Assembly (NCBI GenBank): GCA_963662245.2
Contig: CAXXVQ010000008.1
Coordinates: 529,235-593,234 of the forward strand
DNA length: 64,000 bases
From: JAFGVL01 sp963662245
GTDB lineage: Bacteria > Bacteroidota > Bacteroidia > Bacteroidales > Paludibacteraceae
Direction of reading: 5' to 3'
The notes under the pieces were generated by a model. It saw only the letters and a list, made by a program, of their open reading frames with translations. It ran no database searches and was not told where the DNA came from. Positions 41,313 to 50,362 of the stretch are shown one piece after another; position 1 is the stretch's first letter; each line of letters begins with the position of its first letter. Position numbers and translations under genes: made by a program.

Positions 41313-42694
41313 ACTGTTTTTGAGAATTTACCTTCCGTGCTGCTCAATGCCGGGTCAAATGCCATGGCGATATTGCGCACCACCAACATTCCTGTTGGGC
41401 TTACGCTGATGCCGTTTTCTGTGATAGTGATTAAATCATCTTCCAAAAACTCCTGAAGTTTTTCAGGTTTATAATCAACGATGTGTTTTATTGCATCGGC
41501 TGTAGTCGTCTTATTTGTAGCTATTTGAGCAAAATCTAAATGGCCGTTGCACATGATTTCGTTAATCACTTCACGAATCACTTTTTCTTCAAAACTCATG
41601 CTGTAACCTCTTGCTATTGCCAAGCCGTCTGCCTCAATTTGCTCGATGTATTGCATGTAGTTTTTCGTATTTTGGCTGTAGGTGCTTTGCATCTGCGAAA
41701 TAGAAGATGACCCAAAAGCGTAAACCTGTCCGGTAGTGGCTTTGGTACAATAACCTTGAAAGTTGCGGTGTAAACCCAGGTTCTGTTTAGCCTGCGAGAG
41801 TTCATCATCAGGCTTCGCAAAATGATCCATACCGATAGCATCATAACCAGCCGAAGTGAATGTATCAATAGCATCCAGCAACATGCTCATTTTGATATCA
41901 GCCGAAGGAAGATTGTACACTTCCAGCTTTTTCTGATTCTCATTGAACCAAGGCACATGAGCGTAAGAAAAGGTCACAATGCGGTCGGGATTTAGGCTTA
42001 AGGCATTTTGAAGGTTTTCCTGAAAACTTTCACGCGTTTGCAGTGGTAAACCATAAATCAAATCGAAGTTAAAGCCTTTGAAACCATTGTCTTTGATGGC
42101 TTGGATAATTTCTTCCAAAGGATGCAAAGAGCTTTTGCGGTTGATAGCATCTAGCACTTCTTGGTGAAAATCCTGTATGCCCAGACTAATGCGGTTAAAG
42201 CCCATCTCAGCTAATTGCTTGATGTGTTCCGGCTCCAAATAAGCAGGATTACATTCAATGGCAATCTCGTGATTTTCTGCCAATGTGAAAGCAGCCAAAA
42301 CCGTTTCCATTACGCGGGCAATATGTTTTAGGTCGATGGAATTTGGTGTGCCACCTCCCCAGTGTATTTGAGTGATTTCTCGTTTAGAATCAATGTGTTG
42401 CGCCACCGTTTTGAATTCCTTAATCAGGCAATTAATATAGCGACTAACAGTTTCCTCATTCTGATATGATGCTGTATTACAACCACAAAAGAAACATCGC
42501 TGCGGACAAAAAGGCACATGAAAATAGAACGACAGGTTTTGCGGTTCTTCCTCGTTGGACGCCTTCACCGCTTGCAGGTATTGCGCATTGTCAAACGCCT
42601 CAGTAAAAGCCGTTGCCGGTGGGTATGAGGTGTAGCGTGGTCCCGGACGATTATATTTTTCTAAGAATCCTTCTTTGAGGTTTTGTATTTGCAT
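41309..42694 (-). CDS. hemN: oxygen-independent coproporphyrinogen III oxidase
   Basis: A 461-residue radical-SAM enzyme converting coproporphyrinogen III to protoporphyrinogen IX without oxygen. The cluster motif CPQRCFFCGCNT (CxxxCxxC) and the SAM-side IHWGGGTPNSI are present, as are the HemN C-terminal parts (VIREVINEIMCNG). The length and the GPRYTSYPPATAF N-terminus support true HemN and not HemW. No oxygen-dependent HemF is in the window, so heme synthesis here should work without oxygen at this step. Confidence 0.95.
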   Translation of the reverse strand: MQIQNLKEGFLEKYNRPGPRYTSYPPATAFTEAFDNAQYLQAVKASNEEEPQNLSFYFHVPFCPQRCFFCGCNTASYQNEETVSRYINCLIKEFKTVAQHIDSKREITQIHWGGGTPNSIDLKHIARVMETVLAAFTLAENHEIAIECNPAYLEPEHIKQLAEMGFNRISLGIQDFHQEVLDAINRKSSLHPLEEIIQAIKDNGFKGFNFDLIYGLPLQTRESFQENLQNALSLNPDRIVTFSYAHVPWFNENQKKLEVYNLPSADIKMSMLLDAIDTFTSAGYDAIGMDHFAKPDDELSQAKQNLGLHRNFQGYCTKATTGQVYAFGSSSISQMQSTYSQNTKNYMQYIEQIEADGLAIARGYSMSFEEKVIREVINEIMCNGHLDFAQIATNKTTTADAIKHIVDYKPEKLQEFLEDDLITITENGISVSPTGMLVVRNIAMAFDPALSSTEGKFSKTV

Positions 42695-42711
42695 GCTTGT
42701 AAATAATTTCC

Positions 42712-42847
42712 ACCCCCAACCCCCTAAAGGGGACTTTGGAATTGTGCAATCAATATTTTAATAATATATAATCCTGATATTTCAAGAGTTTATATCAAAT
42801 CAGTTTTGTTCGTATTTATCAAAGTCCCCTTTAGGGGATTTAGGGGT
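42712..42847. repeat. paired inverted CCCCTAAAGGGG units between hemE and hemN
   Basis: A CCCCCTAAAGGGG unit (42712-42740) and its inverse (42821-42847) about 80 bp apart; same arrangement as at 11155 and 48418. Confidence 0.7.
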
Positions 42848-42854
42848 AGCTATT

Positions 42855-43889
42855 TTATCTTCCCCAATTCACACTTTTAATCCAATCCACAGTGTACTTC
42901 ACATTCTCAAAAGAGTTGTCGGGAGATACACCATGTCCGGCATTGAAAATCCAATTGCTGTTTGCTTGTCCGAATGGTAGATAGCTTTCCAAAGCTGCGG
43001 TTAGCATATTACGGTCTTTTATTGAGAACAGGCGTGGGTCAATGTTTCCTTGCAGGCCAACGCGTTGGTCAATTAGTTCGCGCGCTTCGTTTAGGGAAAA
43101 TTGCCAGTCGATACTCACAAAATCCGCTACCTCATGTGTTACGGCTTTCATGCCATTGCCTAGTCCTTTTGGGAAAAAGATTGTCGGTACGCCTTTTTCG
43201 CGCACAGCATTACAAATGCGTTTGGCAAAAGGTAGCACGCGCTCGTTATATAGTTCCGAAGGAATCAATCCTGCATGCGTTTCAAACAGCTGGAAAGCAT
43301 CAATGCCGTGTGCTGCCTGAGTGGTTGCGTAATGGATAGATAGTTCGGTTATTTTTTCAAAAATTGCCTCGGTAGTTTTTGGGTCATTGTAAAATAAGTT
43401 GATGGCTTCCGTGAAATTGTGGTTGGCACTGTGCCCTTGCACCATGTAACAAAAAGTAGTGAATGGTGCTCCACAAAATCCGATTAAAGCCACATCTTCC
43501 GGTTTATCATTTTTGATGATGTCAATTGCCTTATAGATATGCTCCAACTTTTGCTCATCAGGTTTTAGCTCTGCTAGCGGATTGCTGCTTTGGTACAGTG
43601 GATTGCTGAATTTTGGTCCTTTATCAGAGAAATTCAATTTCATGCCCATAGCTTCAGGAATCACCAAAATATCCGAAAACAAAATAGCGGCATCCACACC
43701 CAAATCATCCACAGGCAAAAGCGTTACTTCTGCTGCCAATTCAGGCTGAAGCATCATTTCGCGGAAGGAATACTTCTCACGCATTTTCATATAGCGAGGC
43801 AAAATTCGTCCTGCCTGACGCATAAACCACACGGGTGGTCGTTCGCGTTTTTCGCCTTTGATTGTATCTATAAAGATGGATTTACTCAT
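42855..43889 (-). CDS. hemE: uroporphyrinogen decarboxylase
   Basis: A 344-residue enzyme decarboxylating uroporphyrinogen III to coproporphyrinogen III. The substrate-binding N-terminus PPVWFMRQAGRILPRYMK is diagnostic, with the catalytic Asp region ILFSDILVIPEAMGM and GFCGAPFTTFCYMVQG. It starts 22 bp after the restriction-endonuclease gene that interrupts the hem cluster. Confidence 0.96.
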   Translation of the reverse strand: MSKSIFIDTIKGEKRERPPVWFMRQAGRILPRYMKMREKYSFREMMLQPELAAEVTLLPVDDLGVDAAILFSDILVIPEAMGMKLNFSDKGPKFSNPLYQSSNPLAELKPDEQKLEHIYKAIDIIKNDKPEDVALIGFCGAPFTTFCYMVQGHSANHNFTEAINLFYNDPKTTEAIFEKITELSIHYATTQAAHGIDAFQLFETHAGLIPSELYNERVLPFAKRICNAVREKGVPTIFFPKGLGNGMKAVTHEVADFVSIDWQFSLNEARELIDQRVGLQGNIDPRLFSIKDRNMLTAALESYLPFGQANSNWIFNAGHGVSPDNSFENVKYTVDWIKSVNWGR

Positions 43890-43911
43890 AATTTTTTTGA
43901 ATATATTTACA

Positions 43912-44928
43912 CTAGAACTCTAAATAATATTTACCGTCATCAATTTTATAAAAAGAAAGTTTATTATTCCCATATTCTTCAAGCGTGTCTAATGTTACAG
44001 GTTCATACATATTAAGAACTCCTTTCTTTTCAAGTTTTCCCTTTAGCCAAATTCCAAATATTTGTAAACTGTCTTTTGATCTAATGTTTTTGAAATAATC
44101 TCCTTGCGTTCTCATGGGAATTATAAAACCATCATCTGTGTATGCTAGAAAATCTCCTTTAGGATAATATGGTTGACTATTTAGACTTTTATCTGCAATC
44201 AATTCAATTTCGTACCAAGGTCTTGGTATTATTTTTCCTGTTTTAGTATTTAACCTTCCTTTCCCGAAATAAACATTGAGATTAGATTTCTCCATTTGAG
44301 CTACTCTTGAAAGAGGGTACTCAAATTTTGGAAGTATTGAAGGATTGATTTCTTTTGGATTATATTTTAATATACGATTCCAAATATTTTGAATCGAAGT
44401 CTCAATTACTTTTTTCTTACCTGGAACAGTAATTACAGCTTTGTCAATTGTAATTGAGTATGAGGGGGAGTATAAATCATTGATAAAATGAATAATTTCA
44501 TTCTTTTGGTCAGAAGTTGAGATTGGAACCGTACATTCAATATTTCCTTTTGTACCACTGGAGGAGAAGTTAGATGAACCTACATAAATATTTGTGTCGC
44601 TTTTATTTTCAAATAAATATACTTTCCCATGATACCTTCTACCATTTGTAACAAAGACTCCAGAGCCATTTTTAAAAGCTTTAAGTTTGCTGTGAAGTAA
44701 ATTTGCTGCATCTAATTTTTTTTGACTTAAGCCTTCATAGAAGGCCATCCCTAATAGTAATCTTGATACGCCTCCTTTTTCAGCAACTTTAACAAATGAT
44801 TCTTCAAAATCATGAATAACATCTAAAGATGCATACCCTGAAGCAATTGTTACATTTGTTGCTTCGGGGAATTCGTTGTCGAGTACAGATCTAAATAATC
44901 CGCCATGCTTAATTATGTTAGTATACAT
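43912..44928 (-). CDS. NgoFVII-like type II restriction endonuclease (PLD nuclease fold)
   Basis: A 338-residue protein with a single phospholipase-D-type active site: His100 and Lys102 in RRYHGKVYLFENK, then YVGSSNFSSSG. One HKD half-site per chain means catalysis by a dimer, as in BfiI and NgoFVII. The C-terminal 150 residues should hold the DNA-recognition domain. It lies 1 bp after the methyltransferase gene; together they make a type II restriction-modification system. The NgoFVII relation rests on fold, gene pairing and length; the site it cuts is unknown. Confidence 0.8.
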   Translation of the reverse strand: MYTNIIKHGGLFRSVLDNEFPEATNVTIASGYASLDVIHDFEESFVKVAEKGGVSRLLLGMAFYEGLSQKKLDAANLLHSKLKAFKNGSGVFVTNGRRYHGKVYLFENKSDTNIYVGSSNFSSSGTKGNIECTVPISTSDQKNEIIHFINDLYSPSYSITIDKAVITVPGKKKVIETSIQNIWNRILKYNPKEINPSILPKFEYPLSRVAQMEKSNLNVYFGKGRLNTKTGKIIPRPWYEIELIADKSLNSQPYYPKGDFLAYTDDGFIIPMRTQGDYFKNIRSKDSLQIFGIWLKGKLEKKGVLNMYEPVTLDTLEEYGNNKLSFYKIDDGKYYLEF

Positions 44929-44929
44929 T

Positions 44930-45988
44930 TTAATCTAGATTTTCTAAAAAAGATTTTATATGTTTTGCTATTGGGAAAATTCCTGATGGTGGAACAGAGT
45001 TTCCTATTTGTTTCCTCACTTCAGTAATTGTTCCTTCAAAAACGAAATCATCTGGATATCCAAATAATCTAGCTCTTTCTCTATTTGTTAGAGGTCTTGG
45101 TTCTGAGAAATGATATCCCCAAGTTCCGCCACCACCTCCAGCAATAATTGTAGTTGAAGGTTTATCTGGATGAAGTCTTCTATAAACATGAGATATCATT
45201 CCTTTAACATAATGAGGAGAATCTTTAGGAATATTCGTAAAGTTTCCGCCTGGAGGAATTAGTTTGAGTTTTTCAATTGTACTTTGTTGAATATTTTGAT
45301 GTTCATTATTATAAACTACATTTTCAACATCTTTAAGAGCCTCTTTTGCTGAAACATAATTTTCTGCGGAATGTGTTGGAGAAGGGATGTCAAAGAATTT
45401 TTTTATGTCATTTCTAATTCCTATAATTAATACTCGTTCTCTTAGTTGAGGAGCTCCGTAGTTTGCAAAGTTTATAAGATATGGAGTTGTTGTATATCCA
45501 TATATTCCAGTGTTTGTAAAGTCTTTAATGATTTGTTTTATCGCTGTTTTTTTGTTTGCTGTTAAAATACCTTTAACATTTTCAGCAATAAACATTAATG
45601 GATTTTTAAGAGAGACGATATCAACAAAATTTTTGTACAGATTTCCTCTATCTGTATTAATTCCACCTCTTTTCCAAATCATAGAAAAATCTTGACATGG
45701 GAATCCTCCAATTACAATATCTGCATCCGGGATTGTGTTATAATCAATCTCAGTTATATCTCCATGAATAATATGATTTCCAATGTTTTTAGCATAGGTT
45801 TCACATGCCTTTTTCTCAAAGTCATTTGCCCATTTAATATTAAATCCAGCTTTTAAAAAACCTAAGTCCATTCCTCCACAACCAGAAAAAAGAGAAATAA
45901 CACTAAAGTCCTTTTTCTCAATAATTTTTCTGTTAGATATAGGGGAGTATATTCGAAGCTGTGGTTCTTTTACAATATTTTCTTTCAT
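44930..45988 (-). CDS. DNA cytosine-5 methyltransferase (type II R-M)
   Basis: A 352-residue C5 methyltransferase with motifs in order: I (VISLFSGCGGMDLGF), IV with the catalytic Cys (GGFPCQDFS), VI (ENVKG), VIII (QLRERVLIIG), IX (RERARLFGYPDDF) and X (QIGNSVPPSG). The target-recognition region between VIII and IX spans about residues 190-290. It protects host DNA from the neighbouring nuclease. The pair is more AT-rich than the flanking hem genes and sits between hemL and hemE, which points to insertion. Confidence 0.93.
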   Translation of the reverse strand: MKENIVKEPQLRIYSPISNRKIIEKKDFSVISLFSGCGGMDLGFLKAGFNIKWANDFEKKACETYAKNIGNHIIHGDITEIDYNTIPDADIVIGGFPCQDFSMIWKRGGINTDRGNLYKNFVDIVSLKNPLMFIAENVKGILTANKKTAIKQIIKDFTNTGIYGYTTTPYLINFANYGAPQLRERVLIIGIRNDIKKFFDIPSPTHSAENYVSAKEALKDVENVVYNNEHQNIQQSTIEKLKLIPPGGNFTNIPKDSPHYVKGMISHVYRRLHPDKPSTTIIAGGGGGTWGYHFSEPRPLTNRERARLFGYPDDFVFEGTITEVRKQIGNSVPPSGIFPIAKHIKSFLENLD

Positions 45989-46054
45989 AAGTTATTTTAT
46001 AGGCATCATTAAAAAATTATCAAAAATAAGAAGATTTATTACATTGAATGTTAT

Positions 46055-47341
46055 TTACAACTTCTTCATTGTTTTCAAACTCAACGCAATCACCTTATCA
46101 ATATCCTCATTGGTATGAGCTGCCGACACAAAGAAGGCTTCGAACTGCGAACAGCCTAAGTACACGCCGGACTCTAATGATAGTTGGAAATATTTTGCGT
46201 ATTTCTCTGTATTTGATTGCATTACTTCGCTGAAAGTAGTCACTTTTTCTAGGTCGGTGAAGAACAAAGTCATCATAGAACCTACACGGTTGATAATTCC
46301 TTTTTGTCCTGATAATTCCAAGTTCTTTTTCAGTCCGGCTTCCAAGCGAGCTGCTTTAGCTTCCAGCTCTTGGTAGAAGTTCGGTGTATTTAAAGTTTTC
46401 AGCATGGCGATACCTGCTGCCATGGCTAAAGGATTTCCCGAGAGCGTACCTGCTTGGTACACAGGTCCCATTGGTGCTAGTTGCGACATGATTTCCTTGC
46501 GACCGCCATAAGCACCTACTGGCAGACCGCCACCGATGATTTTACCCATGGTTGTGAGATCTGGTAGCACATTGAAATACTCCTGTGCACCGCCTTTTGC
46601 CAAACGGAATCCGGTAATTACCTCGTCAAAAATCAACAAAGCGCCGTTTTTGGTAGCAATCTCACGAAGACCTTCCAAGAAGCCTTTTTCGGGAAGTACA
46701 ACGCCCATATTTCCCGCAACCGGCTCAACGATGATAGCTGCAATATCGTTTCCGCAAGCTTCAAAAAGCGCTTCCACTGATTCTAGGTTGTTGTATTCTG
46801 CGTTCAGCGTGTCATTGGCAACGCTTGCAGGTACACCCGGGCTATCCGGCAGGTTTAATGTTACCGCTCCCGAACCGGCTTTAATCAAGAAACTGTCGCC
46901 ATGTCCGTGGTAGCAACCGGCAAACTTCACAATCTTGCTGCGTTGGGTATATCCTCGCGCCAAACGAATGGCACTCATCGTGGCTTCCGTTCCTGAATTT
47001 ACCATGCGCACCATTTCCACTGATGGGAACATGCTCGTGATTAGTTCAGCCATTTCGGTTTCGGCAAGGGTAGGAGCACCGTAGCTGGTTCCTTTGGCTG
47101 CTGCTTCTTGGATTGCTTCCACAATAGGTGGATAAGCGTGCCCCAAAATAAGTGGCCCCCATGATGCTACAAAGTCGATGTACTCATTACCGTCAATATC
47201 CGTAACGCGGCAACCTTTTCCTTCTTTGATAAACAAAGGGTTTCCGCCTACGCTTTTAAATGCGCGAACCGGAGAGTTTACACCGCCCGGAATGATTTCG
47301 TTTGCTTTCTGAAAAGCGGTTTTGCTATTTTGTGTATTCAT
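46055..47341 (-). CDS. hemL: glutamate-1-semialdehyde 2,1-aminomutase
   Basis: A 428-residue PLP enzyme making 5-aminolevulinate from glutamate-1-semialdehyde (second step of the C5 route). GGVNSPVRAFKSVGG, the cofactor Asp in IFDEVITGFR and the PLP Lys in TTMGKIIGGGLPVGAYGG are visible. Length is normal. Confidence 0.97.
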   Translation of the reverse strand: MNTQNSKTAFQKANEIIPGGVNSPVRAFKSVGGNPLFIKEGKGCRVTDIDGNEYIDFVASWGPLILGHAYPPIVEAIQEAAAKGTSYGAPTLAETEMAELITSMFPSVEMVRMVNSGTEATMSAIRLARGYTQRSKIVKFAGCYHGHGDSFLIKAGSGAVTLNLPDSPGVPASVANDTLNAEYNNLESVEALFEACGNDIAAIIVEPVAGNMGVVLPEKGFLEGLREIATKNGALLIFDEVITGFRLAKGGAQEYFNVLPDLTTMGKIIGGGLPVGAYGGRKEIMSQLAPMGPVYQAGTLSGNPLAMAAGIAMLKTLNTPNFYQELEAKAARLEAGLKKNLELSGQKGIINRVGSMMTLFFTDLEKVTTFSEVMQSNTEKYAKYFQLSLESGVYLGCSQFEAFFVSAAHTNEDIDKVIALSLKTMKKL

Positions 47342-47421
47342 TGTTTTTATTTGACATGATTTACATGATTAACAAGATGAAATTTCAAATTTAAGAAACA
47401 TGTAAATCCTGTTAATCTTGT

Positions 47422-48402
47422 CTAGTTGTTTCTAAGAATATCCGCCACTTCTTTCGCATGATAAGTGATGATGATATCCGCTCCGGCGCGTTTGATGGAG
47501 GTAATGATTTCCATGATGATGCGAGCTTCATCCACCCAGCCTTTTTCTCCGGCTGCTTTTACCATCGAGAATTCGCCACTTACATTGTAGGCAGCCACGG
47601 GCATTTTAAATTCATGTTTTGCACGGAAAATAATATCCAGATAACTCAAAGCCGGTTTCACCATTATGATATCCGCACCCTCTTCTATATCGAGAGCAAT
47701 TTCGCGCATTGCTTCGTCGGAGTTGGCAGGATTCATTTGGTATGAGCGACGGTCGCCAAAGCTTGGTGCCGACTCGGCTGCATCACGAAACGGTCCGTAA
47801 AATGCCGAAGCGTATTTGGCAGCATACGACATGATTGGCGTATTGCTGTAACCCGCTTCATCCAGTGCACGACGAATGCGTTGCACGCGGCCGTCCATCA
47901 TATCGCTAGGCGCAATGATATCTGCACCGGCTTCGGTAAGTGAAACCGATTGAGCAGCCAGCGTTTCTAGCGTTAGGTCGTTATCCACATCGCCATCCAC
48001 GATGGTTCCGCAATGTCCGTGCGTGGTGTACTCGCAGTTGCACACATCAGCAATCAGCAAAAGCTGGTCGCCAAACTTTGCTTTGATAGCGCGCAAAGCC
48101 TGTTGTACAATGCCATTGTGTTGGCAAGCCACTTCTCCGGTTTCGTCCTTGTGTTCAGGAATTCCAAACAGCAAAACCGAATGGATATCTAGCGTAAGCA
48201 AAGCCTCGCATTCCTCCAAAATCTTATCCACGCTCATTTGGTAATTTCCGGGCATGGATGAAATAGGATTTTTTACATTTTCTCCCGGACAAACAAACAG
48301 TGGCATCACCAAATCATCCGTTTGGACGCTGGTTTCAGAAACAAGATTGCGTAATAAATTCGTCTTTCTTAAACGACGCATGCGGGTATATGGGAAACTC
48401 AT
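47422..48402 (-). CDS. hemB: porphobilinogen synthase (delta-aminolevulinate dehydratase)
   Basis: A 326-residue enzyme condensing two aminolevulinates. The Schiff-base lysines are in YAAKYASAFYGPFR and MVKPALSYLD. DVCNCEYTTHGHCG supplies three cysteines, the zinc-dependent active-site type. Confidence 0.96.
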   Translation of the reverse strand: MSFPYTRMRRLRKTNLLRNLVSETSVQTDDLVMPLFVCPGENVKNPISSMPGNYQMSVDKILEECEALLTLDIHSVLLFGIPEHKDETGEVACQHNGIVQQALRAIKAKFGDQLLLIADVCNCEYTTHGHCGTIVDGDVDNDLTLETLAAQSVSLTEAGADIIAPSDMMDGRVQRIRRALDEAGYSNTPIMSYAAKYASAFYGPFRDAAESAPSFGDRRSYQMNPANSDEAMREIALDIEEGADIIMVKPALSYLDIIFRAKHEFKMPVAAYNVSGEFSMVKAAGEKGWVDEARIIMEIITSIKRAGADIIITYHAKEVADILRNN

Positions 48403-48417
48403 AATGTAAATATTTTT

Positions 48418-48482
48418 ACCCCCAACCCCCTAAAGGGAGCTTTTGTGGAATGCCCAAAGTCCCCTTTAGGGGATATAGGGGT
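48418..48482. repeat. paired inverted CCCCTAAAGGG units between hemD and hemB
   Basis: CCCCCTAAAGGG (48421-48438) and the inverse CCCCTTTAGGGG (48460-48473) with a short loop; third instance of this arrangement. Confidence 0.7.
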
Positions 48483-48483
48483 G

Positions 48484-49227
48484 TTATTTCTTTATAAATT
48501 TAATTAGTTCTTTTACCATTTCTTCTCCCTTCGTTTTACTAGCCACAAAAACAGGTTCAATGCCTGATTCTCTGACAGCAGCTGCTGTAATATTGCCAAT
48601 GCAGGCAATGCGAAAAGGAGCTGATAGTTGGTTTTCGTTCATTATCTCAAAAAATCGTTTGTAAGCCGACGGACTGGTAAACAACAGTAGCTCGTAATCG
48701 TTTTGGCAAATGCGCTCTACAGTTTCCTTAGCATAATTTTTTACGGGAACTGTGTCGTAAACATCAAAGCGAGTTGCCGGGCAAACGGATTGCAGTCCGT
48801 TTAGTAAATTATCATCTGCCAGTTTGCCTTGTACCAATAGGAGCTTTTCGTCAGCTTTTGCAAATTCCTTTTGCATTATGGGCATAAACTCAACAGAGGT
48901 TTTTTCTCCAATGATTTCTGCTGTAAATCCTTGCATCTCTAAAGCTAGAGCAGTGGTTTTTCCAATGCATGCAAAGCGAGTGTTTTGTAAATCTTCCTTT
49001 GAAGCTAATTGCTCAAAGAAATGCTGTACTCCGTTTTTGCTGGTGAAAACTATTTGCTTGAAATCAGCAATCTGCTTTAGTATCAACTTATCCGCTTCGT
49101 TTAGCGGTAAGGCTTGTATTTCAATCATGGGAAAAGACACGACATCAAAACCCTGTGACATCAGGCTTTGCTTGATGTTGTCCGCTTCGTAAACCGGACG
49201 GGTAAGGATGATGGGGTGTTTTTTCAT
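48484..49227 (-). CDS. hemD: uroporphyrinogen-III synthase
   Basis: A 247-residue two-lobed HemD that cyclises hydroxymethylbilane. The family is weakly conserved; visible landmarks are ILTRP at the start, VFTSKNGVQHFFEQL, ACIGKTTALALEMQGF and LLFTSPSAYKRFFEI followed by IACIGNITAAAVRESG. Position between hemC and hemB fixes the assignment. Confidence 0.92.
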   Translation of the reverse strand: MKKHPIILTRPVYEADNIKQSLMSQGFDVVSFPMIEIQALPLNEADKLILKQIADFKQIVFTSKNGVQHFFEQLASKEDLQNTRFACIGKTTALALEMQGFTAEIIGEKTSVEFMPIMQKEFAKADEKLLLVQGKLADDNLLNGLQSVCPATRFDVYDTVPVKNYAKETVERICQNDYELLLFTSPSAYKRFFEIMNENQLSAPFRIACIGNITAAAVRESGIEPVFVASKTKGEEMVKELIKFIKK

Positions 49228-49245
49228 AGGCTTTTTTTAGACTTC

Positions 49246-49430
49246 GGGCTGAAAGCCCAGTATATGTTAGCCTAGGGCAGCGCCCTAGGGTGTTTAGTTG
49301 TTTTGTATCTGCGCCCTGTAAGGGCAGAATAATGTTATTTATATTGCCCTTTCAGGGCGCAAATTTGTAATTTTATCATTAGACCCAAGGCGTTGCCATT
49401 GGGCTATAGTATATTGTCCTTTCAGGACGC
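49246..49430. repeat. hairpin chain between hemD and hemC
   Basis: Hairpins in order: GGGCT-gaa-AGCCC, TAGCCTAGGGC with GCCCTAGGG, GCCCT-gta-AGGGC, GCCCT-ttc-AGGGC, a degenerate CCCAAGG pair and GTCCT-ttc-AGGAC. The order is that of the cruciform elements at 29.9 and 35.6 kb, but the CAATG ends are missing, so it is a diverged or decayed relative. It occupies the whole hemC-hemD gap. Confidence 0.7.
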
Positions 49431-49432
49431 TT

Positions 49433-50362
49433 TTACTCTACAATCAATTTTATTCCCTGAACCTCTGCTAATTCAATCAACTTTTCCGCCATCTTCACAC
49501 CTAGTTGCTCAGCATTTTCTGGTAAGTCAGCATCTTCAATGCTAATCATTTTTCCAGTTAGATGATCGCCGGTCATGGCCATCATTGTCAACTTTCCATT
49601 TTTGATTTTAGCATAAGCTCCAAGTGGGAATTTACATCCGCCACCTATGCGTTTCATTAGGCTGCGTTCTGCAATTATGGCTGTTTCGGTTGCAGTGTCG
49701 TTAATGCTTTGTAAAAGGGCAATGGTTTCGGTATCATCAGCACGACATTCCAAACAGATAGCGCCTTGACCGATTGCCGGAATGCTTTCATCAACCGACA
49801 AAAATGCGTTTTCAGGAATTTCTTTCCCTAAGCGATTTAATCCTGCAGCAGCCAAGACAATAGCATCGTAATGACCGTCTTGCAGCTTTTGGATGCGGGT
49901 ATCGATATTGCCTCGCAATTCTTTGAACTGAGCATTGGGCTTGATTTGTTGCAATTGCACAATGCGTCGTGGACTGCCTGTGCCGATAATGCAATCATCC
50001 GCCAAGTCTTCCTTACTTTGAGCTGAATTAAGTAGCAATACATCGCGCACATCTTCGCGTGGAGCAAAGGCGGCTAGCAACATTCCTTCCGGCTGTATGC
50101 TTGGCACATCCTTCAGGCTATGCACAGCAAAATCGGCTCTGCCATCCATCAGCGCATTTTCCAGCTCTTTCACAAAAACGCCAGTGCCTCCAAACTGTGT
50201 TAAAGGTTTGTCGGCTACCTTATCGCCATGTGTGCTGATTTTCACTATCTCGAATTCGATTTCGGGATGGCGCTCTTGTAACAAAGCTACAGTTTGTTGG
50301 GTTTGCGTGTAGGCAAGCAGGCTGGGGCGTGTTGCCACGATGTATTTCTTTTTTTTGCTCAT
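49433..50362 (-). CDS. hemC: porphobilinogen deaminase (hydroxymethylbilane synthase)
   Basis: A 309-residue enzyme polymerising four porphobilinogens. The catalytic block RADFAVHSLKDVPS and the cofactor Cys in RIGGGCKFPLGAYA (attachment of the dipyrromethane primer) are present, with GTGSPRRIVQL in the middle. Confidence 0.96.
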   Translation of the reverse strand: MSKKKKYIVATRPSLLAYTQTQQTVALLQERHPEIEFEIVKISTHGDKVADKPLTQFGGTGVFVKELENALMDGRADFAVHSLKDVPSIQPEGMLLAAFAPREDVRDVLLLNSAQSKEDLADDCIIGTGSPRRIVQLQQIKPNAQFKELRGNIDTRIQKLQDGHYDAIVLAAAGLNRLGKEIPENAFLSVDESIPAIGQGAICLECRADDTETIALLQSINDTATETAIIAERSLMKRIGGGCKFPLGAYAKIKNGKLTMMAMTGDHLTGKMISIEDADLPENAEQLGVKMAEKLIELAEVQGIKLIVE

